This document shows, piece after piece, positions 24,795-32,906 of a stretch of 46,608 nt of DNA. Under the pieces are notes generated by a model. It was given only the letters and a program-made list of their open reading frames with translations, did not search any database and was not told the origin of the DNA. Positions within the stretch are counted from its first letter, which is position 1; each line of letters begins with the position of its first letter. Source of the DNA: Paludibacteraceae bacterium (GTDB lineage Bacteria; Bacteroidota; Bacteroidia; Bacteroidales; Paludibacteraceae). The position numbers and the translations under genes are program-made. The stretch spans positions 1-46,608 of the forward strand of contig JAFRNH010000003.1 in assembly GCA_017430235.1 (NCBI GenBank), read 5' to 3'.

Positions 24795-25982
24795 ATGGAA
24801 GATTATATCAATCATCTATTAAATGAGATTTCCCCTACCTATTGGATAGCCATAGGGGGATTTCTTCTACTACTCATCATACAGTTGTATTACTATTTCA
24901 AGTATTACAATCGAATCATTCGCTACGCGAAGAAAGCAAAGGATGGGCTTGTTCGATACTCCACCAAGACGCCACCCGTATCTGTCATCATCTGTGCACA
25001 GAACGAGGCTGAGAATTTAAAGAAATTCCTTCCTTCCATTCTTACGCAAGACTACCCCAAATACGAAGTGATTGTTGTCAACGACGGTTCAACCGACCAA
25101 AGTTGCGATTTATTGGAGGAGATGGACAAAAAGTATCCTCACTTGTATCATACATTCCTACCCATGGATGCAAAATATACAAGTCGAAAAAAAATGTGTT
25201 TGACAGTGGGTATCAAAGCAGCGAAATACGATCATTTATTACTATTGGACGCAGACTGTCAACCTGCAGGAAAGAACTGGGTAAGATCCATTATGAGCAA
25301 CTACGAAGATGGCGCTGAAATTGTGTTGGGCTATAGCAAAGTGGAGGGAGATGACAGTTTCCTGAGCAAAATCATTCGCTACGACTCTATCACCTCTGCC
25401 ATGAGGTACCTAGGATTTGCCATTCAAGGGAAACCATATCGAGGAACAGCCCAAAACCTCAGTTACAAGAAAGAGTTATTTTTCAAAAACAAAGGTTTCT
25501 CGTCTCACCTTAACCTTATATTAGGTGACGACAACCTCTTCTTGCAAGAAGTGGCAACACCACAAAACACGAGAGTGGAATTTACGCAGCAATCACAGAC
25601 AATCACGCATAGAGAAGAAACAAAAAAATCTTTCATGTATCAAAAAGGACTTCTGCTAAAAACATTATGGAAATATAAGAAATCGATTCTCTCCAGCATT
25701 TTCATAGAGAACAGCAGTCGATTATTGTTTTATGGCGTTTTTGCAGCCCTTCTCGTATTCTTCTTAATTAAACAAGAATGGATACTAGCAGGAATCACCT
25801 TCTTGTTTTTCCTCATTCGTTTCCTTGTACAATTAAACATCATACGGAAAACTTCAGCTATACTTGGAGAGAAATCTTTCGCACTCTCCATTCCATTCTT
25901 CGACATATTGTTACCTTTGATTTCCCTTCACATCATCACATTCGGGAAATTTGGAACTAAAGAAGATGCCATTTGGCGATAA
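24795..25982 (+). CDS. Membrane glycosyltransferase, family 2
   Basis: The 395-residue protein has one N-terminal transmembrane segment (about 16-36) and a GT-A domain with PPVSVIICAQNEAENL, VNDGSTDQS and the metal-binding DAD in LLLLDADCQPAG. A GDD (ILGDDNLF) stands in the acceptor region, and two or three C-terminal membrane segments follow. Enzymes of this kind transfer a sugar from a nucleotide donor to a lipid or polysaccharide on the cytoplasmic face of the membrane. The acceptor is unknown. It follows lysA by 69 bases and precedes mazG by 24, so it looks like an operon member without a pathway link. Confidence 0.85.
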   Translation: MEDYINHLLNEISPTYWIAIGGFLLLLIIQLYYYFKYYNRIIRYAKKAKDGLVRYSTKTPPVSVIICAQNEAENLKKFLPSILTQDYPKYEVIVVNDGSTDQSCDLLEEMDKKYPHLYHTFLPMDAKYTSRKKMCLTVGIKAAKYDHLLLLDADCQPAGKNWVRSIMSNYEDGAEIVLGYSKVEGDDSFLSKIIRYDSITSAMRYLGFAIQGKPYRGTAQNLSYKKELFFKNKGFSSHLNLILGDDNLFLQEVATPQNTRVEFTQQSQTITHREETKKSFMYQKGLLLKTLWKYKKSILSSIFIENSSRLLFYGVFAALLVFFLIKQEWILAGITFLFFLIRFLVQLNIIRKTSAILGEKSFALSIPFFDILLPLISLHIITFGKFGTKEDAIWR

Positions 25983-26006
25983 TCGAAGATTTTAAACAAA
26001 CAGATC

Positions 26007-26801
26007 ATGAATACGATAGAAGATAAACTTAAGGCATTCCAACGATTATTAGATGTAATGGATGAACTTCGTTTGAAGTGTCCATGGGATAAGAAACAAA
26101 CTTTCGAATCGCTTCGTGCCAACACCATAGAGGAGACGTACGAACTATGCGATGCTATCATGAAAAAAGACATGAAAGAGATACGAAAGGAATTGGGAGA
26201 TGTCTTACTTCATATCGTTTTCTATTCAAAGATTGCCTCTGAAACCGAGGAGTTTGATATTGCCGACGTATGCAACTCTCTATGTGATAAGCTCATCTTC
26301 CGTCATCCTCATGTCTTTGGAGAAGGAGCAGCAAAAACGGCAGGCGAAGTGGAACAGACATGGGAGCAAATCAAACGGAAAGAGAAAGATGGTAACAAGA
26401 CGGTTCTGTCAGGTGTACCCGAAGCTCTTCCTGCACTCATCAAGGCCTACCGCATACAAGACAAAGCTCGTAACGTAGGGTTTGATTGGCATGAAAAGGA
26501 ACAGGTTTGGAACAAAGTAAAAGAGGAACTCAATGAACTGCAGGTGGAGGTGAACAACCAAGATGCAGAGAAAATGGAGGAAGAGTTTGGCGACCTAATG
26601 TTCAGTATGATCAATGCTGCCCGCCTTTACAAAATCAATCCTGAAAATGCTTTGGAGAAATGCAATCAGAAGTTCATTCGTCGTTTCAATTATGTCGAAC
26701 AGAAATCAAAAGAGAACAACATTGATCTAAAAGACATGTCATTAGAAGAGATGGATCGTTATTGGAACGAAGCAAAAATGGAAGAACGGAAAAGCCAATA
26801 A
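26007..26801 (+). CDS. mazG: Nucleoside triphosphate pyrophosphohydrolase
   Basis: The 264-residue protein is the same length as E. coli MazG, with two tandem MazG domains. The first has LRLKCPWDKKQTFESLR and the EExxE-type metal site in NTIEETYELCDAI, and the second has EELNELQVEVN and EEEFGDLMFSMIN. The enzyme hydrolyses (d)NTPs to monophosphate and pyrophosphate and is thought to clean the nucleotide pool or lower ppGpp-linked stress. It sits between the glycosyltransferase and the LRR protein gene in the same transcription direction. Confidence 0.93.
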   Translation: MNTIEDKLKAFQRLLDVMDELRLKCPWDKKQTFESLRANTIEETYELCDAIMKKDMKEIRKELGDVLLHIVFYSKIASETEEFDIADVCNSLCDKLIFRHPHVFGEGAAKTAGEVEQTWEQIKRKEKDGNKTVLSGVPEALPALIKAYRIQDKARNVGFDWHEKEQVWNKVKEELNELQVEVNNQDAEKMEEEFGDLMFSMINAARLYKINPENALEKCNQKFIRRFNYVEQKSKENNIDLKDMSLEEMDRYWNEAKMEERKSQ

Positions 26802-26836
26802 GCAAACAGATAATAATTTTATCAGACATTTCCTCA

Positions 26837-28663
26837 ATGGAGTTTTTCTTTTTCATACTCGGCATTGTCCTCTATGTATCATTGGGTATTATAGACGAAT
26901 CGCTTACAAACAAGCGGGAAAAGTTGATGTCCGATTTTGAAGATTTCTACAAGTATAAAAAGATTTTAACTGAACGGACGCAAAAGAGTGAGAGAATTAA
27001 TGTCGAAGAATCTGATGAAATTCAAGTAAGCGATGACAACGGGAAAATAATCTTAACAAGACCCATATACGCACAAGATGGCAAAGTACTGATTGGTGTT
27101 GCGCAATGCAACGAAGTAATTTATCGCATTAAAAATGGCACTGAAAAAATAGCCAAAGGTGCTTTTCAAAGCAATCAGGCAACACGACGAATTGAGATTC
27201 CTGCCTCAGTAACCAACATCGACAATTCCGCATTCGATGGTTGCAAATGCATTGAATGGTACGAAGTGGACCCACAAAATGAAGTCTATTACTCAATCAA
27301 TGGAGTCTTATACGAAAAGTCCAAAAACGTTCTTTTTAAATACCCAATAGAGAAACAAGACAATTCGTTTTATATTCTATCCAACACAACCGAAATTGCA
27401 GATAAAGCATTCAAAGGATGTGCTCACCTCAGGGAGATTTTCATCTCTTCATCCGTCATTGCCATTCACCCCAATGCGTTTGAAAAAAATTGCAATCTGC
27501 GTGACATCAACGTTGATGATAAAAATTCATACTACACCTCTATCGATGGCGTTTTATACGACAAAGAAGTAAAGAAGCTTGTTCTTTTCGTCAACAAAGA
27601 CAAATCGGCATTCACCGTGCCGTCGACAGTGACGCACATCGGATGCAACGCATTTTCGCATTGTCATCAGATAAAAAATATCTTCCTGCCAAAAGAGATT
27701 TCTATCATTGGTGACTTGGCTTTTTCTGACTGCTGTGCACTACAAAGCATCATATTGCCAGATGGTGTCGTTTCCATTGGCAACTGGGCTTTTGAAGATT
27801 GCGTATCACTATCAGAGATTAGCATTCCCGCTCAGCTATATTCACTTGGCAAATGGGCGTTTAAAAACTGCACATCACTTACGAACATCATTCTCCCTAA
27901 TACATTAACGACCATCGAGAATGGCTGTTTCGAGCAGTGCACCGCACTAAAATCCATTGTCATACCATCTAGTATCACCACTATTGGAGAAAGTGCCTTT
28001 ACTCATTGCTCAGCCTTGTCTCACGTCGAGCTATCCCCAAAAACTACTCTAATAAAAGATTGGGCATTCTCTCATTGTACCTCCTTATCGGAAATCGAAT
28101 TACCACAAAGCATTCAATCAATAGGACTTTCCGCCTTCGAATGTTGTGAAAGTTTGTTGAGCATCGCCATACCTCCACGAATCAAAGAAATCCGCAATGC
28201 GACCTTCAAAGAGTGTAAAAAACTATTCTACATTGATTTCCCTCCAGCTGTCTATTCCATTGGACAATGGGCTTTCGGCGGTTGTTCTTCATTAACCGAC
28301 ATAACACTTCCCAACACCATCACTCAAATTGAGAGCTGGGCCTTCTGTCAATGTGGATCATTAGCCACTATCACCCTACCCAAACATCTGGAGCAACTCA
28401 AGAAATGGATACTATGGCAATGCCCACAATTGGAAACAATTGACCTACCCACCGACCTAAAAGAGATAGAAGATTGGGCATTTAACGAGTGTAGGAAACT
28501 ATCCAGTCTATATATATTTCAAGAAGATCCAAGCACTCTAAAATTAGGCAAAGAGGCATTTGAGCGCACGCTCTATGACCGATGCACCCTACATGTTCCT
28601 GCCGACACAAAAGAGAATTATCTCAAGCATCCCGTTTTTTCAAAATTCAAACAAATCGTATAA
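26837..28663 (+). CDS. Membrane-anchored BspA-type leucine-rich-repeat protein
   Basis: The protein has 608 residues from the ATG at 26837. An upstream ATG at 26762 lies inside mazG and is less likely. Residues 1-19 (MEFFFFILGIVLYVSLGII) form a signal anchor without a clear cleavage site. A charged segment follows, and from about residue 110 to the end come 16-17 LRR_5 units of about 23 residues with the pattern xAFxxCxxLxxIxLPxxxxxIG. Many units read WAF. BspA-like repeats in other Bacteroidota take part in adhesion and host interaction. The lack of a T9SS tail or lipobox suggests an inner-membrane or periplasmic location. It is the last gene of the lysine run. Confidence 0.8.
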   Translation: MEFFFFILGIVLYVSLGIIDESLTNKREKLMSDFEDFYKYKKILTERTQKSERINVEESDEIQVSDDNGKIILTRPIYAQDGKVLIGVAQCNEVIYRIKNGTEKIAKGAFQSNQATRRIEIPASVTNIDNSAFDGCKCIEWYEVDPQNEVYYSINGVLYEKSKNVLFKYPIEKQDNSFYILSNTTEIADKAFKGCAHLREIFISSSVIAIHPNAFEKNCNLRDINVDDKNSYYTSIDGVLYDKEVKKLVLFVNKDKSAFTVPSTVTHIGCNAFSHCHQIKNIFLPKEISIIGDLAFSDCCALQSIILPDGVVSIGNWAFEDCVSLSEISIPAQLYSLGKWAFKNCTSLTNIILPNTLTTIENGCFEQCTALKSIVIPSSITTIGESAFTHCSALSHVELSPKTTLIKDWAFSHCTSLSEIELPQSIQSIGLSAFECCESLLSIAIPPRIKEIRNATFKECKKLFYIDFPPAVYSIGQWAFGGCSSLTDITLPNTITQIESWAFCQCGSLATITLPKHLEQLKKWILWQCPQLETIDLPTDLKEIEDWAFNECRKLSSLYIFQEDPSTLKLGKEAFERTLYDRCTLHVPADTKENYLKHPVFSKFKQIV

Positions 28664-28695
28664 GAGAGTTTTTCAAATCACCATTCAAGCAGTAA

Positions 28696-29484
28696 CTAAT
28701 ATGGAGTGTGGTTCATGAGACTTTCTGGCACATAATAATCTTCCACATTGAAATTGATATTGGCTTTATCCGCCTGCGTTATTTGATGACATCTCTTAAT
28801 GCGATAGGTTTTACCATCTTTGATAAAAAGTGCACCCGTTTGATGGAAACGAAAGGAGACATTCTTCTCCACACACTGACGTCGAATATCTAAGATCCAT
28901 TCGTAATCGCAAGGTCGAGCATGTTCTCCCGACTCCCCTCCAACAGAGACCTCCTCTATCGTCTCATTCAAATAATTTGAAATGTCAATTCGTTCCAAAA
29001 GAGGAGCTATGGTCAATGTCTTGTGCTTAATCGGCAGAGATGAAAATATCGGCAGACGATAATCTGCCATTTTCTGATTTTCAATGGTACACCCCACCAT
29101 GACATTATCATAGCCATCACCCCAATCCAAGGGAATGCACTCCATAAAACGATCTATTCGTTTCGTAAAAAAGTAGAAAAGACAATCACTCCGCTCTCGC
29201 ATCATCTTCCAACAATCCAGACGCCATTCATCGGCATCCTTCAGAAGGAAATCTGAAGTAAAACAGGTCAAAACAAGGCTACCCGATGACACTTTATAGC
29301 TATGGTCCCTTTTCTTCTTCACAGGGAGATTGAAGGCCAAGGTTTTCCGACATTCATTGCTTGCCGTCATACTACCATACATCTCATCTTGGCGATATAC
29401 GTAACAATACATACATCCCGCACTAATCTTCGTGCATCCATGCCATGGATTCCAATATGAAAATGTATAAAGTGACATAGACAA
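28696..29484 (-). CDS. DUF5131 (phage Gp37/Gp68-like) cysteine-cluster protein
   Basis: The 262-residue protein opens with the DUF5131 signature SYWNPWHGCTKISAGCMYCY, whose cysteines (Cx6Cx2C) look like a variant Fe-S site related to radical SAM enzymes. Other conserved parts are FFTKRIDRF, VGCTIEN and SVGGESGEHARPCDYEW. The family is frequent in phages and bacterial chromosomes and its reaction is unknown. It starts 9 bases after the tfoX-like gene in the same direction, so the two are probably expressed together. The 3' end faces the LRR gene with 32 bases between them. Confidence 0.8.
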   Translation of the reverse strand: MSMSLYTFSYWNPWHGCTKISAGCMYCYVYRQDEMYGSMTASNECRKTLAFNLPVKKKRDHSYKVSSGSLVLTCFTSDFLLKDADEWRLDCWKMMRERSDCLFYFFTKRIDRFMECIPLDWGDGYDNVMVGCTIENQKMADYRLPIFSSLPIKHKTLTIAPLLERIDISNYLNETIEEVSVGGESGEHARPCDYEWILDIRRQCVEKNVSFRFHQTGALFIKDGKTYRIKRCHQITQADKANINFNVEDYYVPESLMNHTPY

Positions 29485-29493
29485 TCAAACTTG

Positions 29494-29805
29494 TCATTTC
29501 TTCTTTTTAGGAAAAGGAAGTTCTTTCCACAAAATTTTCACAACATTCAATGCTTCCTTTTTATGATCAATATCCAATATATAATGTTCTTTTGCTCCAG
29601 GATACGGACATCCACATTCCGCATCCGCCATGATCGATTCCAATACTGGAATTTTTTTCACGTAACAGAGATTGTCACAAGCCGTAATAACTGGTTTTTC
29701 ATCCAAATAAATAATATAGTCACCCATCATCTTTCGGGAACGTACATTTCCCACTTCTGACAATTGCTGACAAACATATTCAATATATTCAACACTACAT
29801 GCCAT
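29494..29805 (-). CDS. TfoX/Sxy N-terminal-domain protein
   Basis: The protein has 103 residues from the start MACSVEYIEYVCQQL. An ATG three codons upstream is possible but would sit almost on the predicted transcription start. It consists of a single TfoX N-terminal domain (VRSRKMMGDYIIYLDEKPV, then KEHYILDIDH). In Haemophilus and E. coli, TfoX/Sxy activates competence genes with CRP. The single-domain form in other phyla has no established role. It is followed by the DUF5131 gene. Confidence 0.8.
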   Translation of the reverse strand: MACSVEYIEYVCQQLSEVGNVRSRKMMGDYIIYLDEKPVITACDNLCYVKKIPVLESIMADAECGCPYPGAKEHYILDIDHKKEALNVVKILWKELPFPKKKK

Positions 29806-29824
29806 ACGAATCATTTTTTATTTA

Positions 29825-29832
29825 CAAAAATA
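29825..29832 (-). promoter_or_regulatory. Possible -7 box of the tfoX-DUF5131 pair
   Basis: It reads TATTTTTG on the minus strand, about 20 bases before the chosen tfoX start. It is partnered by no clear -33 box. Confidence 0.35.
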
Positions 29833-29872
29833 AAGCTTTATCTACGATTAACACAGACTACCGCAAAAATTT

Positions 29873-29880
29873 TATCTTTG
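29873..29880 (+). promoter_or_regulatory. Possible -7 box directly at the VanZ-like gene
   Basis: TATCTTTG is a perfect match and is followed by ATG only 6 bases later. If real, the transcript would begin at or next to the start codon. No TTTG at -33. Confidence 0.4.
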
Positions 29881-29886
29881 CACTAT

Positions 29887-30315
29887 ATGGCAGAAAAGTG
29901 GGACATACAAAAGCAAAAAATAATCGCAGGCATACTCATACTAAGTCTGGGTGGATTCATATACATTCTCTACAGAGAGCACACTCTACTTTATAAATTA
30001 TGCAACACACTCCTGTGCGATTGCCTCTCGCTCATACGACAAAACACACATCGTCCTACCGATTTTATCATCTATAACCTGCCAGGAGGGTTATGGAGCA
30101 CCGCCTATATTTTTATTATTGATGGATTATTTCCACACGTCAATTTCCGCACAATCGCGCTCCGCTCATGCGTCATACCAATGGCGGGAGTCGCATCTGA
30201 ACTCTTGCAGGCAGTTCATGTTTTACCAGGTCATTACGACAGCATGGACCTTATCTTATACCTACTTCCATATCTTTTATTCTTGGGCATAAGAAAGATT
30301 TGTCAAACAAGATAA
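29887..30315 (+). CDS. Small integral membrane protein, VanZ-like
   Basis: The protein has 142 residues from MAEKWDIQKQK. The frame is open further upstream, but there it overlaps the divergent tfoX gene and its promoter. There are about four hydrophobic segments. The stretch ASELLQAVHVLPGHYDSMDL resembles the conserved ELLQ...D-x-x-D region of the VanZ family, whose prototype gives low-level teicoplanin resistance. The general role is unclear. The family assignment is tentative. The -7 box lies so close that translation may be leaderless. The AAA ATPase gene follows 36 bases later with its own promoter. Confidence 0.55.
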   Translation: MAEKWDIQKQKIIAGILILSLGGFIYILYREHTLLYKLCNTLLCDCLSLIRQNTHRPTDFIIYNLPGGLWSTAYIFIIDGLFPHVNFRTIALRSCVIPMAGVASELLQAVHVLPGHYDSMDLILYLLPYLLFLGIRKICQTR

Positions 30316-30329
30316 ATTACATAAATTTG
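30299..30329 (+). promoter_or_regulatory. Bacteroidota-type promoter of the AAA ATPase gene
   Basis: TTTG at 30299-30302, exactly 19 bases, then TAAATTTG at 30322-30329. This is one of the best consensus matches in the window. It overlaps the 3' end of the VanZ-like gene and lies 22 bases before the ATG at 30352. Confidence 0.65.
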
Positions 30330-30351
30330 CATTACAATAAATGGTTTTTCT

Positions 30352-31365
30352 ATGGAATTCAATCTGAACAAAAAAAAATATATCATTTGGCTTGTGGTCA
30401 TCGTTTTATTTCTCCTATGCGGAATATTCACAATAGCGAGTGCTCTTCTTGATGACGAATCAAACGATTCTAACACAGAACCAAGAACAGAAAAGACAAG
30501 TTCTAAGGACTCTACTCAAGTCAACAGTCATATCACTATTACACAAGCCTCATCCGAGGATCCGTACAAAGAATTAGAATCACTAATTGGGTTAGCCCCT
30601 GTGAAAGAGGAGGTCAAGTCACTCACCAACTTCATCAAAGTACAACAAGCGAGAAAAAACAAAGGATTACAAGAGACACAAGTCTCGTACCATCTAGTTT
30701 TCACAGGGAATCCAGGTACAGGAAAAACCTCAGTAGCCCGTATCATGGCACGTATATACAAGGACTTAGGCATTCTGAAAAAAGGTCACTTGGTAGAAAC
30801 CGACCGTTCGGGACTCATTGCCGAATATGTGGGACAGACGGCTATAAAGACAAACGCAGTAATCGACTCCGCCATCAATGGGGTTCTTTTCATTGACGAA
30901 GCATACGCACTCACAACTGGAGGTGAACAAGACTATGGAGGAGAAGCCATTGCCACACTACTCAAACGCATGGAAGATGACCGAGACAGTTTGGTGGTCA
31001 TTGTAGCAGGTTACACCGATGAGATGAAACATTTCATTGAATCCAACCCAGGACTGCAATCTCGTTTCAACCGTTACATTCAATTTCCCGACTATTCTGC
31101 TCAGGAATTGCACGACATCTACATACAAAGAGCCCAAAAAGGAGGATACCGTCTAACAGAGGAAGCCGACCAATACCTTTTGAGTCGCATGGAAAAGGCC
31201 GTTGCCAACAAAGACCGTCATTTTGGGAACGCCAGATACGCACGTAATTTGTATGAAAAAAGTATCACATGTCAAGCAAACAGATTGGCAAAGGATAGCA
31301 TTGAGAACCTTTCCAAAGAAGACCTTTCCATCATAGAAAAAATTGACATTGAAAGTGTAAAATAA
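30352..31365 (+). CDS. Membrane-anchored CbbX/SpoVK-type AAA ATPase
   Basis: The 337-residue protein has an N-terminal transmembrane anchor (about 10-32) and a Ser/Thr/Asp-rich linker. A CbbX-type AAA+ module follows, with LIGLAPVKEEVKSL, Walker A GNPGTGKT (119-126), Walker B VLFIDEA (178-184), the sensor region VIVAGYTDEM and an arginine finger in LQSRFNRYI. CbbX remodels Rubisco and SpoVK acts in sporulation. Related EccA proteins serve type VII secretion. None of these fits a Bacteroidota directly, and the membrane anchor suggests action on a membrane-associated substrate. A small membrane protein gene follows 43 bases downstream. Confidence 0.85.
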   Translation: MEFNLNKKKYIIWLVVIVLFLLCGIFTIASALLDDESNDSNTEPRTEKTSSKDSTQVNSHITITQASSEDPYKELESLIGLAPVKEEVKSLTNFIKVQQARKNKGLQETQVSYHLVFTGNPGTGKTSVARIMARIYKDLGILKKGHLVETDRSGLIAEYVGQTAIKTNAVIDSAINGVLFIDEAYALTTGGEQDYGGEAIATLLKRMEDDRDSLVVIVAGYTDEMKHFIESNPGLQSRFNRYIQFPDYSAQELHDIYIQRAQKGGYRLTEEADQYLLSRMEKAVANKDRHFGNARYARNLYEKSITCQANRLAKDSIENLSKEDLSIIEKIDIESVK

Positions 31366-31408
31366 AAAAAACGAATTGTCAAAACCAATATAAAATCACA
31401 CAAGAATT

Positions 31409-31861
31409 ATGGATACAATCGACAATCAAGAAATGAATATACAAGAGACTGAAACTCTACTCTCTCAGAACGGAGAGCAAAACAAAGCACATTTGAAATC
31501 CATCTCCAATTGGTTGGTTCTCTTTTCTGTCTGCAGTTTAATCAGTTGCATAAACTATATAGGAGCAGGAATTTTCTTAATGATCGACCGCTCCTTCTTC
31601 AACCCAACACGTATTTTCATTTCTGTGCTTCTGAAACACAACATATTGTATGGTTTGGTCATCATAGCCTTGGGTATCATATTTCTCATTCCAACATATC
31701 AGTTGTTCAAGACCTGTCGAATGCTTAAATCCTATTTAAAGAGCGGAATGGAGAGTCAATACACGTTGGCACTGAAAGAGTTCAAATCATTCTGCAGATT
31801 CTGTGGCGTTGCCACCATCATTATGGTTTTAGGAAGTGTCATCTACTATTTTATTGGATGA
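31409..31861 (+). CDS. Small membrane protein, DUF5362-like
   Basis: In this 150-residue protein a soluble N-terminal 30 residues is followed by three hydrophobic segments (about 35-57, 72-93, 130-149) with a charged loop holding FKTCRMLKSYLKSGMESQYTLAL cut into helices. The pattern resembles the DUF5362 family of small Bacteroidota membrane proteins, but I hold this loosely. It is co-directional with the AAA ATPase and could be its partner or substrate adaptor. It converges with the transferase-like gene, 22 bases between stops. Confidence 0.6.
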   Translation: MDTIDNQEMNIQETETLLSQNGEQNKAHLKSISNWLVLFSVCSLISCINYIGAGIFLMIDRSFFNPTRIFISVLLKHNILYGLVIIALGIIFLIPTYQLFKTCRMLKSYLKSGMESQYTLALKEFKSFCRFCGVATIIMVLGSVIYYFIG

Positions 31862-31883
31862 TCCTCAACCAAATGAACGGTCA

Positions 31884-32891
31884 TTACAGATGAAACAAAT
31901 CACCTATTCGGATGGGTTCTTTGGGCAAAGATAATCTGTCTGGACCCAACTTCTCGAAATATTGTTTCTGTTTCTCCCGATTCATGCTAATAGCACCATA
32001 GATGTATTTGTAGGACATCTCCATGCCGAGATCCCAGTATGCGAACCCGTTTTCTTTCAACCACGTACCTAATGCAGCCATCTGAACGGTTCCGCTATTG
32101 TTTTCCGTATGAAATCCACATAAACTTGCGTATGCATTGTGTGTGATGAAACCCAATTCGCCAGCTACCAACTCGTCACCATGCCATAGTTCCACACTAT
32201 CCACACTCACTTCGGAATCTGGATTGTTATGGATGTTCCGGAAAACATCAAGCAACGGAGGGACAAGCCAGGTTCCCTCAGCCTCATAATGTCTAATGAT
32301 TTGTTCCGCACACAAATCAAAATTTCGGTTGAATGTCAGAGTATAATCAGCAAAGGTTTGCTTCACATACCTTCGAGTCTTCTTAGGAAATCTGAAATTG
32401 TCAAAATCAATTATCATTTTTTTCTCATGATGTCGTATCGTCATAAAATAACGAGCCAAGAAAGTGATTTTTCCACTATCATCACGTTTTACAGTTGAAT
32501 ATAGTCTCTCATATTTATCCCGCTCCGTTATAGTTTCTATTGCTTTTTCCATAGACATCGGGTAATACCCCAAAGAAAGGGACTTTCGCACAACATCTTC
32601 ATAAAAATCAGGACATACGGCATCCTCCTTTATGATTTCAGACGCACTAATACACATCACGGGAGGAATACGTTCTCCATGCGGTTGACTTATAAAATCA
32701 ACATAATTATTCTCTAATTTAACTTGTAAGTTTTCAAGATCATCAACATTATTAACCCTCACGCCACATCTATAAGTTATAATTTCGACAATCTCCTTGT
32801 AAAAATAATATACTGGTTCTGAGGGACGAAAATTCGGACCAAGACTTTCCTCCATTTTTTTAATCTCGTCTATCTCTTCTTTTTCATTCAT
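31884..32891 (-). CDS. Divergent leucyl/phenylalanyl-tRNA-protein transferase homologue
   Basis: The C-terminal half of this 335-residue protein carries an Aat-type GNAT-like fold: NRNFDLCAEQIIRHYE, GTWLVPPLLDVFRNIH, VELWHGDELVAGELGFI and NGFAYWDLGM. Residues about 110-120 (SLGYYPMSM) correspond to the GxFPW part of Aat. Aat (about 235 residues) transfers Leu or Phe from tRNA to N-terminal Lys/Arg of proteins for ClpS/ClpAP degradation. This protein is about 100 residues longer, and the usual GGLYG and ESMFS motifs are changed to AGELG and CGFHTENN. It may use another aminoacyl donor or acceptor. It lies 15 bases after the ion channel gene. Confidence 0.7.
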   Translation of the reverse strand: MNEKEEIDEIKKMEESLGPNFRPSEPVYYFYKEIVEIITYRCGVRVNNVDDLENLQVKLENNYVDFISQPHGERIPPVMCISASEIIKEDAVCPDFYEDVVRKSLSLGYYPMSMEKAIETITERDKYERLYSTVKRDDSGKITFLARYFMTIRHHEKKMIIDFDNFRFPKKTRRYVKQTFADYTLTFNRNFDLCAEQIIRHYEAEGTWLVPPLLDVFRNIHNNPDSEVSVDSVELWHGDELVAGELGFITHNAYASLCGFHTENNSGTVQMAALGTWLKENGFAYWDLGMEMSYKYIYGAISMNREKQKQYFEKLGPDRLSLPKEPIRIGDLFHL

Positions 32892-32906
32892 TTAAGTATC
32901 TTTTAA

